NCBI RefSeq assembly: GCF_031081985.1
Contig: NZ_JARWSK010000008.1
Span: forward strand, 105,937-169,936
Length of the DNA: 64,000 nucleotides
Reading direction: 5' to 3'
DNA from: Komagataeibacter xylinus
GTDB taxonomy: Bacteria > Pseudomonadota > Alphaproteobacteria > Acetobacterales > Acetobacteraceae
Positions 8,867-16,958 of the stretch are shown in pieces. The number at the start of each line of letters is the position of its first letter. Position 1 is the stretch's first letter. The notes below the pieces were generated by a model, which worked only from the letters and a program-made list of their open reading frames with translations, was not told the DNA's origin and ran no database searches. Position numbers and translations under genes: made by a program.

Positions 8867-9319
8867 ATGCATGACTGCCCGATCGTTACGCGTATAGGTA
8901 GAGACGATATCCGGAGACAGGTTGTAACTATTGTTTTGTCGTATATAAATAACAATAAGATTGCGGCAGATGATATTGATCCATTGATCAGATCTGTCTA
9001 CGCTGCGCTCAGCGGTGAACGACCCGGGAAATCGGGAAAGGGTCTCAAGAAGAAACCAGCCGTCCCTGTAAGCAAATCAGTGTTTCCTGAATATATCATC
9101 TGTCTGGAAGACGGTACAAAGCGTAAAATGCTTAAACGCTATCTCCATACTGTTTACGGTATGACGGTAGATGAATATCGTGAACGATGGGACTTGCCCC
9201 GGCACTATCCCATGGTTGCGCCAAATTACGCGATACGACGATCAGCTATCGCACGCGTGGCGGGTTTTGGGCGCGTAGTTCAAAGTCGCGCCGGCGACGA
9301 TATAGACAAGGGTGTCTAA
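8867..9319 (+). CDS. MucR/Ros-family transcriptional regulator
   Basis: A 150-residue protein whose C-terminal half has the MucR/Ros signature: EYIICLEDGTKRKMLKRYL, then YGMTVDEYRERWDLP, then YPMVAPNYAIRRS. These alphaproteobacterial regulators control surface polysaccharide and motility genes. Only one of the zinc-finger cysteines and one histidine are visible, so it is a degenerate-finger member, as is common. The ATG at 8867 has GGAG at good spacing, whereas the ATG at 8855 overlaps it. Upstream is AT-rich DNA, and it is transcribed away from fdhD. Confidence 0.87.
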   Translation: MHDCPIVTRIGRDDIRRQVVTIVLSYINNNKIAADDIDPLIRSVYAALSGERPGKSGKGLKKKPAVPVSKSVFPEYIICLEDGTKRKMLKRYLHTVYGMTVDEYRERWDLPRHYPMVAPNYAIRRSAIARVAGFGRVVQSRAGDDIDKGV

Positions 9320-9432
9320 CTTCTTTCGGGCATTCGACGGGCTGTCATATTCTGGATACACTTATCGTTTTAGATATATATGTGTATATAGGCATAAATA
9401 AAAATATACATAGACGAATATATTCGGTGAAA

Positions 9433-9456
9433 GGGACACACCATTCGGTGTGTCCC
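9433..9456. terminator. Bidirectional terminator-like hairpin between mucR-type gene and serA
   Basis: A perfect 10-bp inverted repeat, GGGACACACC and GGTGTGTCCC, with a 4-base loop (ATTC). It lies between two convergent genes. On the serA strand it is followed by TTTC, and the other side lacks a U-run, so efficiency is uncertain. Confidence 0.65.
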
Positions 9457-9479
9457 GATATGATATCTAGAATAATTGT

Positions 9480-10745
9480 CTACTTCTGCTTGTACAACAG
9501 GCGGGCACGCAATGTGCCCCTGAGTGCGCGCAGGCGGTCAAGGAGACGGTTGTCTTTTTCGACATCGTGGCCGGTATCGGCTTCCACCACCACATAGCCC
9601 AGTTCGCCCGCTGTCTGCAGGTACTGCGCGGTGATGTTGCAGGACTCACTGGAGAAGATCTCATTGACCCGTGACATGATGCCTGGCACGTTTTTATGCA
9701 CATGCATGAAGCGCGTGCCGCGCGGGTTCTCGGGCAACTGCACGGTAGGGAAGTTCACCGCGCCCAGCGTGGAGCCGACATCCGAATATTCCGCCAGCTT
9801 GCGCGCCACTTCCACGCCGATGCGCTCCTGCGCTTCCGCTGTGGAGGCGCCGATATGGGGCGTGAGGATCACATTATCCAGGCCACGCATGGGCGTTTCC
9901 AAAGATTCACCGGCCTGCTTTGGCTCCTTGGGGAACACGTCGATCGCGGCACCCAGCAGGTGGCCGTCCTTCAGGGCGGCGGCCAGCGCGTCAAGGTCCA
10001 CCACGTTGCCACGGGCGTTGTTGATCAGGAACGCCCCCTTTTTCATCGCGCGGATCTGGGCTTCGCCAATCATGCCCGCCGTTTCCGGGGTCTGGGGCAC
10101 GTGCAGGCTGACAACGTCGCTCAGCGCCAGCAGGGTTTCCAGCGAATCGACCGGCGTTGCGTTGCCATGCACCAGCTTGTCGATCACGTCGTAATAGAAC
10201 ACGCGCATGCCAAAGGCTTCGGCCAGCACGGAAAGCTGCGAGCCAATCGAGCCATAGCCCACGATGCCCAGCGTCTTGCCGCGTACTTCCCAGCTGTTGG
10301 TAGCGGATTTTTTCCAGATCCCGGCATTGCATTCTTCCGACTTGGGGAAGATGCGGCGCATCAGCATCACGATCTCGCCCATGACCAGTTCTGCCACCGA
10401 GCGGGTGTTGCTGTACGGCGCATTGAACACCGGGATACCGGCCTCACGCGCGGCATCCAGGTCCACCTGGTTGGTGCCGATACAGAAGCAGCCGATGGCG
10501 ATCAGGCGGTCCGCCTTCTCGATCACTTCGCGCGTCAGCTGCGTGCGCGAACGGATGCCCACGATATGCACGCCTTCAAGCGCCTTCTGCAGGGCTTCGC
10601 CTTCCAGCGCCGTTTTCAGGAATGTGATGTTTTCGTAGCCGTTGACCTGTAGGATTCTGACGGCGCTTTCATGAACTCCTTCAAGCAGGAGGATACGGAT
10701 CTTGTCCTTGGGAAAGGAAAGGTGCCCGTTGGATTGGCTGGTCAT
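9480..10745 (-). CDS. serA: D-3-phosphoglycerate dehydrogenase
   Basis: A 421-residue SerA that starts serine synthesis by NAD-dependent oxidation of 3-phosphoglycerate. The substrate-binding domain contains GIRSRTQLTREV, the Rossmann motif GIVGYGSIGSQLS lies mid-protein, and NNARGNVVDLDAL and TPHIGASTAEAQERIG carry catalytic Arg, Glu and His regions. A C-terminal ACT-like segment (HVHKNVPGIMSRVNEIF) suggests serine feedback. The ATG at 10745 gives the usual length (E. coli SerA is about 410). A longer frame upstream lacks homology. Confidence 0.95.
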   Translation of the reverse strand: MTSQSNGHLSFPKDKIRILLLEGVHESAVRILQVNGYENITFLKTALEGEALQKALEGVHIVGIRSRTQLTREVIEKADRLIAIGCFCIGTNQVDLDAAREAGIPVFNAPYSNTRSVAELVMGEIVMLMRRIFPKSEECNAGIWKKSATNSWEVRGKTLGIVGYGSIGSQLSVLAEAFGMRVFYYDVIDKLVHGNATPVDSLETLLALSDVVSLHVPQTPETAGMIGEAQIRAMKKGAFLINNARGNVVDLDALAAALKDGHLLGAAIDVFPKEPKQAGESLETPMRGLDNVILTPHIGASTAEAQERIGVEVARKLAEYSDVGSTLGAVNFPTVQLPENPRGTRFMHVHKNVPGIMSRVNEIFSSESCNITAQYLQTAGELGYVVVEADTGHDVEKDNRLLDRLRALRGTLRARLLYKQK

Positions 10746-11164
10746 ATCGCATGCTTTCGCTTCGGTAGGGAAAGGCTGGGGCAGGCCGCGCGAATAGCCG
10801 ACACGGTCCAGTTGCCGGAATGCGGCGTAACGACAGGGAACGGATCCTGTCCGGCGCAGGGCGGAGTTTAAGGGATTTGCCTGCCTTCCGTCCGGATCGG
10901 TCTTATCGTCCATGTACGAATAAACGTCTGCCCCCAAAACATCCCGACGCTGTCTGTTGTATTTTGATATGCTGTCTATATCGTCATGTAATTAGGTGTC
11001 TAATACTATCTGTTTATCTTAATATGCGGTTTGGTTATGATGATATCTGTATTCCTTTGCTCCCGGTTATGCTGTAAGGTCATCAAATCAGGATTATTTG
11101 TCAGGTTTTTCGCCAGAACGCTTTCTCCATGTCTTTCGAAAGCGATACAAGGAGGTTCCATACA
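10746..11164. other. Intergenic region between serA and the DyP-encapsulin operon
   Basis: About 420 bases without a supported gene between divergent transcription units. The part from roughly 10960 to 11100 is AT-rich and probably holds promoters for both sides. AGGAGG at 11150-11155 is the ribosome site of the peroxidase gene. No convincing operator or riboswitch was seen. Confidence 0.5.
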
Positions 11165-12214
11165 TTGGTCACACCTCAATCCGTTGATACCAGGCTGACC
11201 CGGGCGGCTGTATTCCTCGTCCTTACCCTGAACGAAGGCGATCGCACCGTTCTTGGCAAACAGGTTCGTGATTTGCTTGGTGACATGTCTTCGTTATTGC
11301 GTGGCGTCGGTTTTCGCATACCCGATGGACGCCTGACCTGTGTGACCGGGATTGGGTCGTCAGCCTGGGACGTGATCTTCGGTGTGCCGCGTCCAAGGGA
11401 TCTGCATCCGTTCAGGGAAATCCATGGCGTTCATCATGCGCCAGCAACATCTGGTGACTTCCTGTTTCACATTCGGGCTACACGAATGGATCTGTGTTTT
11501 GAACTTGCTGCGACAATTGTTTCACGCCTTGAAGGTGCAGCAACGGTTGTCGATGAGGTCCACGGGTTCAAATATTTTGACGAGCGTGATTTGCTTGGTT
11601 TTGTGGATGGGACCGAGAACCCGTCCGGTCAGGCGGCCATCAACTCTACGATCATTGGCGAGGAAGATTCGGAATTCGCTGGCGGCAGTTATGTCATTAT
11701 TCAGAAATACCTGCACGACCTGAAAAAATGGAACGCCCTTCCGACCGAGACGCAGGAGGACGTCATTGGTCGCAAGAAGCTTTCCGACATTGAACAGGCG
11801 GATGCCGCCAAGAAAAGTTATGCCCACAACGTTCTGACGACGATTGAAGAAAATGGCGAGCAACTTCAGATCGTCCGCGACAATATGCCGTTTGGCCAGG
11901 TGGGGAAGGGCGAATTCGGTACATATTTCATCGGATATGCCCGTTCCCCCGCGCGGATGGAACAGATGCTACGAAACATGTTCGTTGGACAGCCGCCGGG
12001 GAATTACGACCGTATTCTGGATGTCAGCACGGCAGTCACCGGCGCGCTTTTTTTTATCCCGACAGCTGACTTTCTGGATGGCGCGCCGGACATGGGGCCG
12101 CCCGCTTCTTCGGCTGATGCCGCCTTCCATGCAGAGGTATCTCCAGCGCCCGCAATCGTAGCAGCAGCCGATGGCACGTCCCTGCGTATCGGTTCACTCA
12201 AAGAGGACTCATGA
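11165..12214 (+). CDS. Dye-decolourising (DyP-type) haem peroxidase, encapsulin cargo
   Basis: A DyP-type peroxidase of about 349 residues with the family motif GFVDGTENP, preceded by EVHGFKYFDERD. After an Ala/Pro-rich linker the protein ends in TSLRIGSLKEDS, which matches the known encapsulin-targeting tail pattern (SLxIGSLK). It should therefore be packed inside the shell encoded next. The start is chosen as TTG 11165, because AGGAGG lies nine bases ahead and the product then begins MVTPQS just before the conserved RAAVF strand. The ATG at 11129 would add 12 residues and has no ribosome site. The stop is one base from the encapsulin start. Confidence 0.93.
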   Translation: MVTPQSVDTRLTRAAVFLVLTLNEGDRTVLGKQVRDLLGDMSSLLRGVGFRIPDGRLTCVTGIGSSAWDVIFGVPRPRDLHPFREIHGVHHAPATSGDFLFHIRATRMDLCFELAATIVSRLEGAATVVDEVHGFKYFDERDLLGFVDGTENPSGQAAINSTIIGEEDSEFAGGSYVIIQKYLHDLKKWNALPTETQEDVIGRKKLSDIEQADAAKKSYAHNVLTTIEENGEQLQIVRDNMPFGQVGKGEFGTYFIGYARSPARMEQMLRNMFVGQPPGNYDRILDVSTAVTGALFFIPTADFLDGAPDMGPPASSADAAFHAEVSPAPAIVAAADGTSLRIGSLKEDS

Positions 12215-12215
12215 T

Positions 12216-13034
12216 ATGAATAATCTCCATCGTCATCTTGCCCCAATTTCCAGTCCGGCGTGGAGCCAGATTGAAGAGGAAGCTTCACGCACCATCCGGC
12301 GCCATCTGGCGGGTCGATGCATTGTTGATATGCCTGAGCCAAAGGGACTGCCGCTGGCGGGTATCGGAACTGGGCGCGGCAGCGAGATCGCATCGCCGGA
12401 TAATGGTATTCATGTTATAAAGCGAGAGGTCCTGCCGCTCATCGAACTGCGTGTTCCCTTTACGCTTTCACGCGACGAAATTGACGCCGTGGAGCGCGGT
12501 TCCCAGGACTCCGACTGGCAGCCGGTGAAGGACGCGGCAAAGAAAATCGCTTTTGCTGAAGACCGGGCCATTTTCGATGGTTATGCAGCCGCCGGGATTC
12601 CAGGCATTCGGGCAGCCACGTCCAATATTCACCTGAAACTCCCGTCCGTCGTAAAGGATTACCCGCGCGTCATTGCCCAGGCGCTGACCGAACTGCGTCT
12701 GGCCGGTGTTAATGGTCCGTATTCGATTGTTCTGGGCGCGCAGGCCTATCAGGCAATCAGCAGTGGCGATGATGATGGCTATCCTGTTCGTAAACACATC
12801 GAGGCCATAATTGACGGCAAACTCATCTGGGCGCCTGCTATTGAAGGGGCATTTGTCGTTACCATGCGTGGTGGTGATCTTGTACTGGATATCGGACAGG
12901 ATTTTTCGATCGGTTATCTGGCTCACACGGCCGATACTGTCGAACTGTATCTGGAAGAAAGTTTCGTTTTCCGTGTACTGACGACCGAAGCGACGGTCGC
13001 CATTGATCAATCTGGTCAGTCTACAAGGTCCTGA
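12216..13034 (+). CDS. Encapsulin shell protein (family 1, linocin M18-like)
   Basis: A 272-residue HK97-fold shell protein. It opens with MNNLHRHLAPISSPAW and EEEASRTIRRHLAGR, typical of family 1 encapsulins, and continues with EDRAIFDGYAAAGIPGI and a C-terminal QDFSIGYLAHTADTVELYLEE. Such proteins assemble into protein nanocompartments of about 24-30 nm. The gene begins one base after the DyP stop with AAGAGGA ahead, so shell and cargo are co-translated. The expected function is a compartment for peroxide-dependent chemistry or oxidative stress defence. The physiological substrate is unknown. Confidence 0.95.
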   Translation: MNNLHRHLAPISSPAWSQIEEEASRTIRRHLAGRCIVDMPEPKGLPLAGIGTGRGSEIASPDNGIHVIKREVLPLIELRVPFTLSRDEIDAVERGSQDSDWQPVKDAAKKIAFAEDRAIFDGYAAAGIPGIRAATSNIHLKLPSVVKDYPRVIAQALTELRLAGVNGPYSIVLGAQAYQAISSGDDDGYPVRKHIEAIIDGKLIWAPAIEGAFVVTMRGGDLVLDIGQDFSIGYLAHTADTVELYLEESFVFRVLTTEATVAIDQSGQSTRS

Positions 13035-13140
13035 TACGCAGAAAAGTCGCTATTCTTCGGCGTTGGTCCATGACCGATAATATAAATCATGGCATATCTT
13101 GTCGATTAGGTTTCTTTTTATAGCATAAAAGGTTTGAGTT

Positions 13141-13383
13141 ATGTCTGATGATCGCGTTCTGCATGCGGCAAGTTCACTGCGAGACCTTGGACGAAAAGCC
13201 TTGCATTCGCCAAAACTTCTTACGCGTGAAAAAGTTATCCGCCTTGCCGAGCACGTGCTCAAAGGCGACGAGCATGCAAACGAACTGGAACGAGAAATAG
13301 CCAAAAAGGCAACGCACAATCCCGAAGGCGTTGAAGTCGATCAGTTGGAGCTTCTTGAGAAAAAGATACTCAAAGACAAATAA
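13141..13383 (+). CDS. Small charged helical protein, unknown function
   Basis: An 80-residue protein rich in Lys, Glu and Leu, predicted to be almost fully helical, with no signal peptide or membrane segment and no recognised family. It lies 106 bases after the encapsulin gene on the same strand, after an AT-rich stretch that could be its own promoter. It may be linked to the nanocompartment, but nothing in its tail resembles a cargo-loading peptide. Confidence 0.6.
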   Translation: MSDDRVLHAASSLRDLGRKALHSPKLLTREKVIRLAEHVLKGDEHANELEREIAKKATHNPEGVEVDQLELLEKKILKDK

Positions 13384-13482
13384 TAGTATCTTATTGTGCG
13401 GATCTCGTTGCGGCGTCCTTTGTTTTGTCGTTAGACGAGTATCAACAAACGGGCATTGCTGTTCAGAAACGGAGAAAACATT

Positions 13483-13662
13483 ATGATCCCTTTATTTCTC
13501 GATAAAACGACGAACCCGCCAGCACCTCAGGAAGATGGTTGGTATGTTCTCAGTGGTTCCAGGATTCTCGACGGTGGCCCATTCACAAGCGAGGGGGAGG
13601 CATTGCTCTGGATCGATGATCGGCAGCCAGATCCTGATGCGGGTGGACAGTCACCGTTCTGA
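13483..13662 (+). CDS. Small acidic protein, unknown function
   Basis: A 59-residue protein starting MIPLFLDKTTNPP with GGAG ten bases ahead of the ATG. It contains a DGWYVLSGSRILDGGPF segment, which suggests a small beta fold, and an acidic tail. A TTG at 13456 would extend it but disregards the ribosome site. No family is recognised. A hairpin follows about 40 bases after the stop, so it is probably the last gene of this unit. Confidence 0.55.
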   Translation: MIPLFLDKTTNPPAPQEDGWYVLSGSRILDGGPFTSEGEALLWIDDRQPDPDAGGQSPF

Positions 13663-13703
13663 ACACGCTTAGGTTATTGTTCCAGTGACATTGGTTCTGT
13701 AAT

Positions 13704-13740
13704 ACAATCAGGCGCTAAGGTAGTAGGAGCGCCTGATTGT
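13704..13740. terminator. Perfect 13-bp inverted repeat after the small gene
   Basis: Arms ACAATCAGGCGCT and AGCGCCTGATTGT match perfectly around an 11-base loop. It lies between the small gene ending at 13662 and the convergent SRAP gene, as a terminator would. There is no T-run on the plus side, so Rho-independent strength is doubtful and a protein-binding palindrome remains possible. Confidence 0.5.
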
Positions 13741-13852
13741 CATCGTATAGATAATATGATTTATTCCCGAAAATCATGAATTATGTTGTAATTAATAATT
13801 AAAGTTATAATATTCTATACTTACTGATTCGGTTTCGTATTTCCTGTATATA

Positions 13853-14479
13853 TTACGGAATAGCCAAGGTATTGTCAGGTAAGGGACGTTGCAATCGCAG
13901 CGCTTCGGCCAGCGGCGCATTCATCCACAGCTCCAGTTCTTCCGACCGAGTCAGGATGACCGGCATGGCTTTTGGGTGAATGGCACCGACTTCCCGATTG
14001 GCGGTGGTGGTCAGGAAGCCGAACAGGTCATCCGTCGTCTCGCCATCCGCCAGTTTTCGCACTGACGTCCACTGGCACCAGATCCCTGCAAAGAAAGCCA
14101 GAGGCTCCCCATCACTCCGGGCAAACCAGGCGGGCCTGCTGGTCCCATCCGGCAGGCGCTCCGGTTCGGAAAAGGCCGTGAGCGGCACCAGGCAGCGATG
14201 CGCGATACCTTCCCAGCGCTTCCACCAGGTCGAGGTGGGATTGCGGATATTGGTCACACCCCGATCGACCCTGTGGCCTTTCAGGTAGCCCGGCGGCGTG
14301 GGCATGCCCCAGCGCGCCATGACCAGTTCACGCCCATCCGGCGCGTTCCGCACGATGGGCGCCATGGTGTTGGGCCAGATCTCGGGCAGGGGTTGGAGAT
14401 TGCCGGTGCGGTCGGTCATGACCCGGGCCGCCTCCCGGATCGCCTGCTGACTGCTGGTCATCGCATAGAGGTTGCACAT
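13853..14479 (-). CDS. yedK: SOS response-associated peptidase-family protein (SRAP, YedK/HMCES)
   Basis: A 208-residue SRAP protein. Starting at ATG 14479 places the catalytic Cys at position 2 (MCNLYAM), required because the Met is removed and the Cys then links to abasic sites in single-stranded DNA. WGMPTP, RCLVPLTAFSEPERL and a later IHPKAMPVIL segment are the conserved core, with the His in the last one catalytic. It protects abasic sites at replication forks. It stands divergent to the SOS mutasome operon, and the shared 264-base interval holds a LexA box nearer to imuA. Confidence 0.93.
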   Translation of the reverse strand: MCNLYAMTSSQQAIREAARVMTDRTGNLQPLPEIWPNTMAPIVRNAPDGRELVMARWGMPTPPGYLKGHRVDRGVTNIRNPTSTWWKRWEGIAHRCLVPLTAFSEPERLPDGTSRPAWFARSDGEPLAFFAGIWCQWTSVRKLADGETTDDLFGFLTTTANREVGAIHPKAMPVILTRSEELELWMNAPLAEALRLQRPLPDNTLAIP

Positions 14480-14679
14480 CACGCCATCCTTTCGCGAGTC
14501 CGGATATGGGTGTCCTGACGGACGGTATCCACCCTGCAGGACGGGGGTGGCCGGACTGTTCCTGATAAATCCCTGTACTTCAGACAGTTTTCATCAAGCC
14601 TGGACCGTGTGGCAGGCCTGTGCCCGCGTCCGGATCACAGTCGCTCTTCCAGGATGGGTTGACATTCGTCACCGTACCA

Positions 14680-14694
14680 GAACAAATAACGAAC
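14680..14694 (+). promoter_or_regulatory. LexA (SOS) box upstream of imuA
   Basis: GAAC-AAATAAC-GAAC is an exact match to the alphaproteobacterial LexA operator GAAC-N7-GAAC. It ends 49 bases before the imuA ATG. It should repress imuA-imuB-dnaE2 until DNA damage. Whether it also controls the divergent SRAP gene about 200 bases away cannot be told. Confidence 0.85.
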
Positions 14695-14743
14695 ACAATC
14701 ATTGATTCCATGCCAGAAACACCCGAATGGACTGTCCGACCCC

Positions 14744-15520
14744 ATGCCCGCATCCCAACCCCATCCCGCGCTGGAGGCGCTGAGAGCACAGGTCAGCCGT
14801 CTTGAAGGCCAGGGTCGACGCAGGCGGGGCGTGCTGCCCTTCGGCATGCCCGAGATTGACGGTCGCCTGCCGGATGGCGGCATGGCGCTGGGCGCGCTGC
14901 ATGAGGTGGCAGGTGGCGGCCATGACGCCCTGAATGCAGCAGCGTCCGGTCTGTTTTCCGCCGGGATCGCAGCGCGGACACGGGGCAAGGTGCTGTGGAT
15001 CGCCACCCGTCAGGACCTGTATGCCCCGGCACTGCAGCAGGTCGGCCTGTCGGCGCGACGGACCATCTATGTCGCGGCCAGTTCGGACGTCGATGTCCTG
15101 GCCTGTTTCGAGGAGGCATTGCGCCATCAGGGGCTGGGCGCGGTTGTCGCCGAGGTCGCCCGCCTGTCCATGACAGCGTCACGCCGCCTGCAGCTGGCGG
15201 CCGAGACATCCGGTGCGCTGGGCATCGCCATACGGCGCTGGCGGCGACAGACGGATGCGGCCGACTTCGGCCAGCCCACGGCTTCGGTTACGCGGTGGCG
15301 GGTCTCGGTCCTGCCATCCGTGCCGCTGCCAGTGCCCGGCGTCGGCCGGTCCCGCTGGCTGCTGGAACTCATCCGTGCCCGCGCGGGCGAATGCGCCGAT
15401 TTCGAAGTGGAGGCCTGTGATGCCAAAGGGAGACTGGCACCGTGTCGTCTCGCTCTACCTGCCGCTCTGGCCGACAGACCGGATCAGGAAGCGGCTGGGC
15501 ACCGACGTGCCCGCGCCTGA
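14744..15520 (+). CDS. imuA: SOS mutagenesis protein ImuA
   Basis: A 258-residue RecA/SulA-like protein of the ImuA family: LPFGMPEIDGRLPDGGMALGALHEV near the N terminus is the diagnostic element. ImuA works with ImuB and DnaE2 in error-prone translesion synthesis. The ATG at 14744 gives MPASQPHPALEALR, and the frame extends upstream only through a TTG. The 3' end overlaps imuB by 101 bases, so its C-terminal tail is read in another frame over the first 33 codons of ImuB. Confidence 0.9.
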   Translation: MPASQPHPALEALRAQVSRLEGQGRRRRGVLPFGMPEIDGRLPDGGMALGALHEVAGGGHDALNAAASGLFSAGIAARTRGKVLWIATRQDLYAPALQQVGLSARRTIYVAASSDVDVLACFEEALRHQGLGAVVAEVARLSMTASRRLQLAAETSGALGIAIRRWRRQTDAADFGQPTASVTRWRVSVLPSVPLPVPGVGRSRWLLELIRARAGECADFEVEACDAKGRLAPCRLALPAALADRPDQEAAGHRRARA

Positions 15521-16958
15521 CTGCCCATTGGTGCTGGCCGGACGGGAAGGGCGGCGACGGGTCATCCTGTCGGTAGACCTCGCCGCCCGCAGGCTGGGCC
15601 TGCGTCCCGGCACGCCTGTCGCGAAAGCGCAGGCGCTCCATCCCGATCTGCTCATCATGGATGCCGACCCGGACGGTGACCGGGCAGGGCTGGAGCGGCT
15701 GGCGCTGTGGTTCCAGCACCGCATCGCCCCCATCGTGGCCCCCGATCCGCCAGACGGCATCGTGCTGGATACGACCGGTGCCGATCACCTGCATGGGGGC
15801 GAGGCCGTCATGCTGGAGAACATGGTCACACGCCTGAAGGAGTCCGGGATTACGGCCCGGGCCGCGATTGCCGATACGTGGGGTGCCGCCCATGCGCTGG
15901 CGCGCTATGGCCGGGGACGCATCACCCTCGTGCCGCCCGGTGAGACGGCGGCAGCGATTGCCGACCTGCCCATCGAAGCCCTGCGCCTGCCAGCGGATAT
16001 CATTGATGGCCTCCATGGACTGGGCGTGTCACGCATCGGGCCGCTGGCCGGCCTGCCGCGCGCGCCGCTGGCCCTGCGCTTCGGCCCGGATGTCGCCCGC
16101 AGGCTGGACCAGGCTTTCGGACGGCAGGCAGAAGCCATTGTCCCGGTCCGGCTGCAGGCACCGGTGCAGGTCAGCCGGAACTTTGCCGAACCGATCAGCG
16201 CCGCCGAGACCATAGCCCGCTACATCACCAAACTCGTGCCACCCCTGTGCGCCGGGCTGGAGGAACGCGAGCAGGGCGTGCGCCGCCTTGACCTGCTGCT
16301 GCACCGGGTGGACAGCCGCACCGAGGCCATCCGCGTGGCCACGGCCATGCCGGTGCGGGATGTCAGACGCCTGACCCGTCTGCTCTGTGACAGGATCGAG
16401 ACCATCGATCCGGGCTTCGGGATCGAGCGCATGGTGCTGACCGCGTCGCTGGCCGAGCCGATCCTGCACCGCCAGGGTGTATCCGCCCTGATCGAGGAAG
16501 AAGAGGCCGACGTCTCCGACCTGATCGATACCCTGGCCAATCGTGTCGGCACGCAGGCCCTGTATCGCTTCGCCCCGGTGGAAAGCGACGTGCCAGAGCG
16601 GGCCGTCTGCCGCGTGGCTGCCCTTGCACCCGAAGATACACGGGACTGGCCTGATCACTGGCCGCGCCCCACGCGCCTGCTGCCCCGTCCCGAGCCGATC
16701 CAGACCATGGCGGTGTTGCCCGACCATCCGCCGGTCTTCTTCATCTGGCGTGGTATCCGCCGCCGGATCAGATGCGCCGATGGCCCTGAGCGCGTGTTTG
16801 GCGAATGGTGGAAAGGGGATGCCGAACTGACCACCGTGCGCGATTACTTCCGGGTGGAGGATACCAGCGGCGAGACATTCTGGGTTTACCGGACAGGGGA
16901 TGGCGAACATGGAGAGACCGGTTCGCAGGGCTGGTTCCTGCATGGTCTCTTTGAATGA
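15420..16958 (+). CDS. imuB: Y-family polymerase-like protein ImuB
   Basis: A 512-residue protein related to Y-family DNA polymerases that acts as the hub of the mutasome. It lacks the acidic catalytic residues of true Y polymerases and contacts the sliding clamp. The N terminus [16 protein letters not shown], the segment [17 protein letters not shown] and the central helix-hairpin region ([20 protein letters not shown]) fit the family. The start at 15420 lies inside imuA. The stop overlaps the dnaE2 start (ATGA). Confidence 0.93.
   Translation: MPKGDWHRVVSLYLPLWPTDRIRKRLGTDVPAPDCPLVLAGREGRRRVILSVDLAARRLGLRPGTPVAKAQALHPDLLIMDADPDGDRAGLERLALWFQHRIAPIVAPDPPDGIVLDTTGADHLHGGEAVMLENMVTRLKESGITARAAIADTWGAAHALARYGRGRITLVPPGETAAAIADLPIEALRLPADIIDGLHGLGVSRIGPLAGLPRAPLALRFGPDVARRLDQAFGRQAEAIVPVRLQAPVQVSRNFAEPISAAETIARYITKLVPPLCAGLEEREQGVRRLDLLLHRVDSRTEAIRVATAMPVRDVRRLTRLLCDRIETIDPGFGIERMVLTASLAEPILHRQGVSALIEEEEADVSDLIDTLANRVGTQALYRFAPVESDVPERAVCRVAALAPEDTRDWPDHWPRPTRLLPRPEPIQTMAVLPDHPPVFFIWRGIRRRIRCADGPERVFGEWWKGDAELTTVRDYFRVEDTSGETFWVYRTGDGEHGETGSQGWFLHGLFE

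Noticed and set aside
9187..9597. 136-codon plus-strand frame over the end of the MucR-type gene and the terminator
   Set aside because: It overlaps two real genes and runs through a terminator hairpin. No family.
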